Source of the DNA: CAKZLS01 sp963771545
GTDB lineage: Bacteria; Pseudomonadota; Alphaproteobacteria; Rhodospirillales; Defluviicoccaceae
Reading direction: 5' to 3'
NCBI GenBank assembly: GCA_963771545.1
Contig: CAVYTX010000002.1
Span: forward strand, 310,001 to 374,000
DNA length: 64,000 nucleotides
Shown: one piece after another, positions 62,310 through 64,000 of the stretch
Layout of the letters: every line of letters starts with the position of its first letter
Position numbering within the stretch: the first letter of the stretch is position 1
Notes under the pieces: model-generated
The model's input: the letters and a program-made list of their open reading frames with translations, nothing else
Told to the model about the DNA's origin: nothing
Database searches by the model: none
Translations under genes and position numbers: made by a program

Positions 62310-62651
62310 ATGGCTAAAACGCACATGACCCCTTCTAAATCCGCACGCCCCGCGTCCGTCGCAGTCGCGGAGCGGGCCGCCGCGTCCGACGCGAAGGGGA
62401 GCATCAACCTTCGGATCGAGGCCAACACCCGCCAGCTTATCGATGATGCGGCCGCGGTTCTAGGTAAGACGCGCACCGAGTTCATGGTGGAGAGCGCGCG
62501 GCGACGAGCTATCGACGTGCTGCTGGACCAGCGACTGTTCGTGCTGGACTCTGATCGCTACGACGCCTTCATGCGCGCCCTTGACAATCCGCCCGCGCCG
62601 GGACCGAAGCTGCGGTCGCTGCTGCGCCGAGTGCCGGCATGGCAGAAATAG
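62310..62651 (+). CDS. TacA-type (DUF1778) ribbon-helix-helix antitoxin
   Basis: 113 aa from ATG 62310, no ribosome-binding site, probably leaderless. The RHH domain is SINLRIEANTRQLIDDAAAVLGKTRTEFMVESARRRA, followed by the toxin-wrapping tail LLDQRLFVLDSDRYDAFMRALDNPP, both diagnostic of DUF1778. An extra N-terminal segment of about 30 Ala/Ser-rich residues is unusual. It overlaps the toxin start by 13 nt and represses the pair while neutralising TacT. Confidence 0.9.
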   Translation: MAKTHMTPSKSARPASVAVAERAAASDAKGSINLRIEANTRQLIDDAAAVLGKTRTEFMVESARRRAIDVLLDQRLFVLDSDRYDAFMRALDNPPAPGPKLRSLLRRVPAWQK

Positions 62652-63170
62652 GGGATGTGCCGGAACGCCCCGAAGCTGACCTTTCGGACCCCGTCCCCCT
62701 AAGCGCCGAACATGATCTTTCGGGTTTCGACTGCGGCGAACCCGCCCTGAACGATTGGCTGCGCCATCGGGCCTTGAAGAACGAAAGCCGGTTCTCCCGC
62801 ACCTATGTCGTCTGCGTGGGCACTCGGGTCGTCGGCTATTTCTGTATTTCCGCCGGTGCGGTAGAGCGCGCGGCCGCGCCTGGCAAAGTGCGGCGCAATG
62901 CGCCCGAACTCGATTCCGGTCTCGGTCATCGGCCGTCTCGCGGTTGATCGCGATTACGGAGGCAAGGGACTTGGCGCGGACTTGCTTTCGGACGCGCTCC
63001 GTCGGATTGCGCTCGCCTCGCGGAGCATCGGCATCGGGGCGGTTCTGCTCCATGCCAAGGACGAAGCGGCCAAACGGTTCTATCTGCGATGCGCGGAGTT
63101 CATCGAGTATCCAGAAGACAGTCGCACCTTGTTTCTACCTATTGAAACGGTGGTCGCGGCCTTCGGTTAG
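62639..63170 (+). pseudogene. TacT-type GNAT toxin (tRNA acetyltransferase), frame broken by one extra base
   Basis: The first part (from ATG 62639) reads LSAEHDLSGFDCGEPALNDWL and SRTYVVCVGTRVVGYFCISAGAV, the standard TacT N-terminus. After removal of one base near 62896 it joins IPVSVIGRLAVDRDYGGKGLGADLL, the acetyl-CoA-binding loop, then VLLHAKDEAAKRFYLRCAEF and TLFLPIETV. Corrected length about 176 aa. TacT acetylates aminoacyl-tRNAs to stop translation. The paired antitoxin overlaps upstream. Whether the frame is really broken or a read error is open. Confidence 0.85.
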
Positions 63171-63472
63171 GAATTGGGAGAGAGAATGGGGGAACCCAAA
63201 AGAAAGACGTTACGGCAAGCAGCATGGCCGACCTCTGATCGTTACAACGTCACCATTGACCTTCACGTCCTGCCTTCAGTTCCGGCGATCAACGGCGCGC
63301 GCCCGAATGAAGGCCCGTTGCTCGCGCGCCGGCGCCGCCCATCAACCGTCGCCGGCAACCGCCCGATCAACGCCCGCCAGCCCGCATCCTCGAAAATGTC
63401 CTGGGTCCGATTCTTAATCATGCCAGCTTAAATCAAATCGGATTCACGACGGGGTCAGATTCTCTTGATAAG
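63171..63472. other. gene-free stretch with GGGGTCAG boundary motif
   Basis: 302 bp. An 85-codon frame (63174-63431) has no family and no good start. GGGGTCAGATTC at 63451-63462 and GATTCTGACCC at 63489-63499 form an inverted pair whose right arm lies in the 3' end of the next gene. Confidence 0.5.
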
Positions 63473-63500
63473 CTATTCGCGATCAACTGATTCTGACCCT
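63451..63500. repeat. GGGGTCAGA / TCTGACCC inverted pair
   Basis: Arms 63451-63462 and 63489-63500 around about 26 nt. The same motif as 26673-26711. The right arm encodes the last codons of the HEPN-like ORF (SEPTGSES). Confidence 0.45.
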
Positions 63501-63967
63501 GTTGGTTCTGAAAAGTAATTATAGACCGCCGTAAGCAGTTGGTGGGCGTTTTCGGCTTCCTTCTGTGCGTGTTTGATTTCGCCACCACTGGTATAGGCTT
63601 TTTCGTGAACAAGCTCTTTTCGGGTTGCCTGAAACCATTTGGCGCGATCCAGAATACTTTGATCCTGGCAACCAAGGAGTTCCAGTTTATCCTTGTAACT
63701 CCGAAAGTCATATTTCTTGAAAATGTTTTCGCCGTGCCGCCGCACGATGAGAAGGTGCATCAGGGTCTCAAGCCACATGCCTGTAAAAACGATTGCGATC
63801 ATCGCCTGTTTGAAGCTCGCCCGCTCCGGATCGAGTGTAATAATCCATCCGGGGCTTCCATCAAATTTTGGCCGCCGCCCAGCATCGGTCGCGGCAATCA
63901 TTTGCGCATAGGCCTCATCGGCAATGGCCCGGTAGGTTTCGATATTTGTGATGACGGGATGGTCCAT
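63473..63967 (-). CDS. HEPN-like orphan protein
   Basis: 164 aa from ATG 63967 to TAG 63473. All-helical in character: FKQAMIAIVFTGMWLETLMHLLIVRRHG, then YKDKLELLGCQD and AKWFQATRKELVHEKAYTSGGEIKHA. The R-x4-H motif RKELVH followed by a helix is the HEPN ribonuclease active-site pattern. Whether it is a toxin, an effector or a nucleotide-binding partner is unknown; no obvious nucleotidyltransferase (MNT) partner is visible before the window ends. Flanked by the GGGGTCAG repeat, it looks horizontally acquired. Confidence 0.55.
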   Translation of the reverse strand: MDHPVITNIETYRAIADEAYAQMIAATDAGRRPKFDGSPGWIITLDPERASFKQAMIAIVFTGMWLETLMHLLIVRRHGENIFKKYDFRSYKDKLELLGCQDQSILDRAKWFQATRKELVHEKAYTSGGEIKHAQKEAENAHQLLTAVYNYFSEPTGSESVDRE

Positions 63968-64000
63968 TGGGTTTGGCCTAGTATTGCTTGTACGGAGCGC

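Noticed and set aside
63174..63431. 85-codon ORF after tacT
   Set aside because: Low-complexity Arg/Pro-rich sequence, no homology signal, overlaps the boundary repeat.

Overview
High-GC chromosomal DNA from an alphaproteobacterium, most likely of the Rhodospirillales. Supporting markers are PopZ (DUF2497), the ATP12 F1-ATPase assembly factor, the order pcm - tolC - popZ - valS, the order rplQ - degP-type protease - rarA, a DUF4212/SSS symporter pair and an XrtA-type exopolysaccharide module.

Layout. 0-24.5 kb is mostly housekeeping: the L17 end, a Do-family protease, rarA, two cation/proton antiporters, an MlaC-like lipoprotein, a TRAP binding protein with a broken frame, two Hsp20 proteins, HAD - ATP12 - acylphosphatase, a diguanylate cyclase, a solute symporter, secA, a parvulin isomerase, argJ, mutT, a cytochrome c and a MoaB/CinA-type protein. 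24.5-30.5 kb is an accessory island. It holds a HigBA module, a low-GC HEPN-like orphan, an IS1380-family remnant, two 236-bp direct repeats bracketing a three-gene CARDB/membrane-protein operon with its own promoter, and a 254-bp patch of repeated GTATAC palindromes. 30.5-34.6 kb has small membrane proteins, bluB, a histidine phosphatase, tRNA-Leu, a BKACE enzyme and galE. 34.7-41.9 kb is the exopolysaccharide chain-length/export cluster plus a UDP-ManNAc dehydrogenase. 42-47.4 kb holds a GAF-GAF-PAS adenylate cyclase directly upstream of a Pka/Pat-type lysine acetyltransferase on the same strand. 47.5-57.4 kb contains small proteins, tRNA-Asn and tRNA-Cys, pcm, tolC, popZ, valS, yceI and cytochrome b561. 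57.4-64 kb is accessory again: a TIR-domain protein with an unrecognised C-terminal region, a small monooxygenase-like protein, a CapA-type protein, a TacAT toxin-antitoxin pair and a second HEPN-like orphan.

Three patterns cut across the window. First, eleven reading-frame breaks can be reconstructed, and every one is repaired by removing a single base. This is insertion-only and points to residual sequencing insertions more than to gene decay. Second, a family of dispersed intergenic palindromes (6.2, 39.4 and 62.1 kb, with partial copies elsewhere) has perfect arms around a loop of exactly 52 nt. Arm sequences differ between copies but stay complementary within each, and the elements or their end motifs repeatedly sit on the stop codon of the neighbouring gene. 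Third, the accessory blocks are edged by GGGGTCAG/CTGACCCC motifs. The best candidates for undescribed biology are the TIR protein, the CARDB operon, the GTATAC array and the covarying palindrome family.
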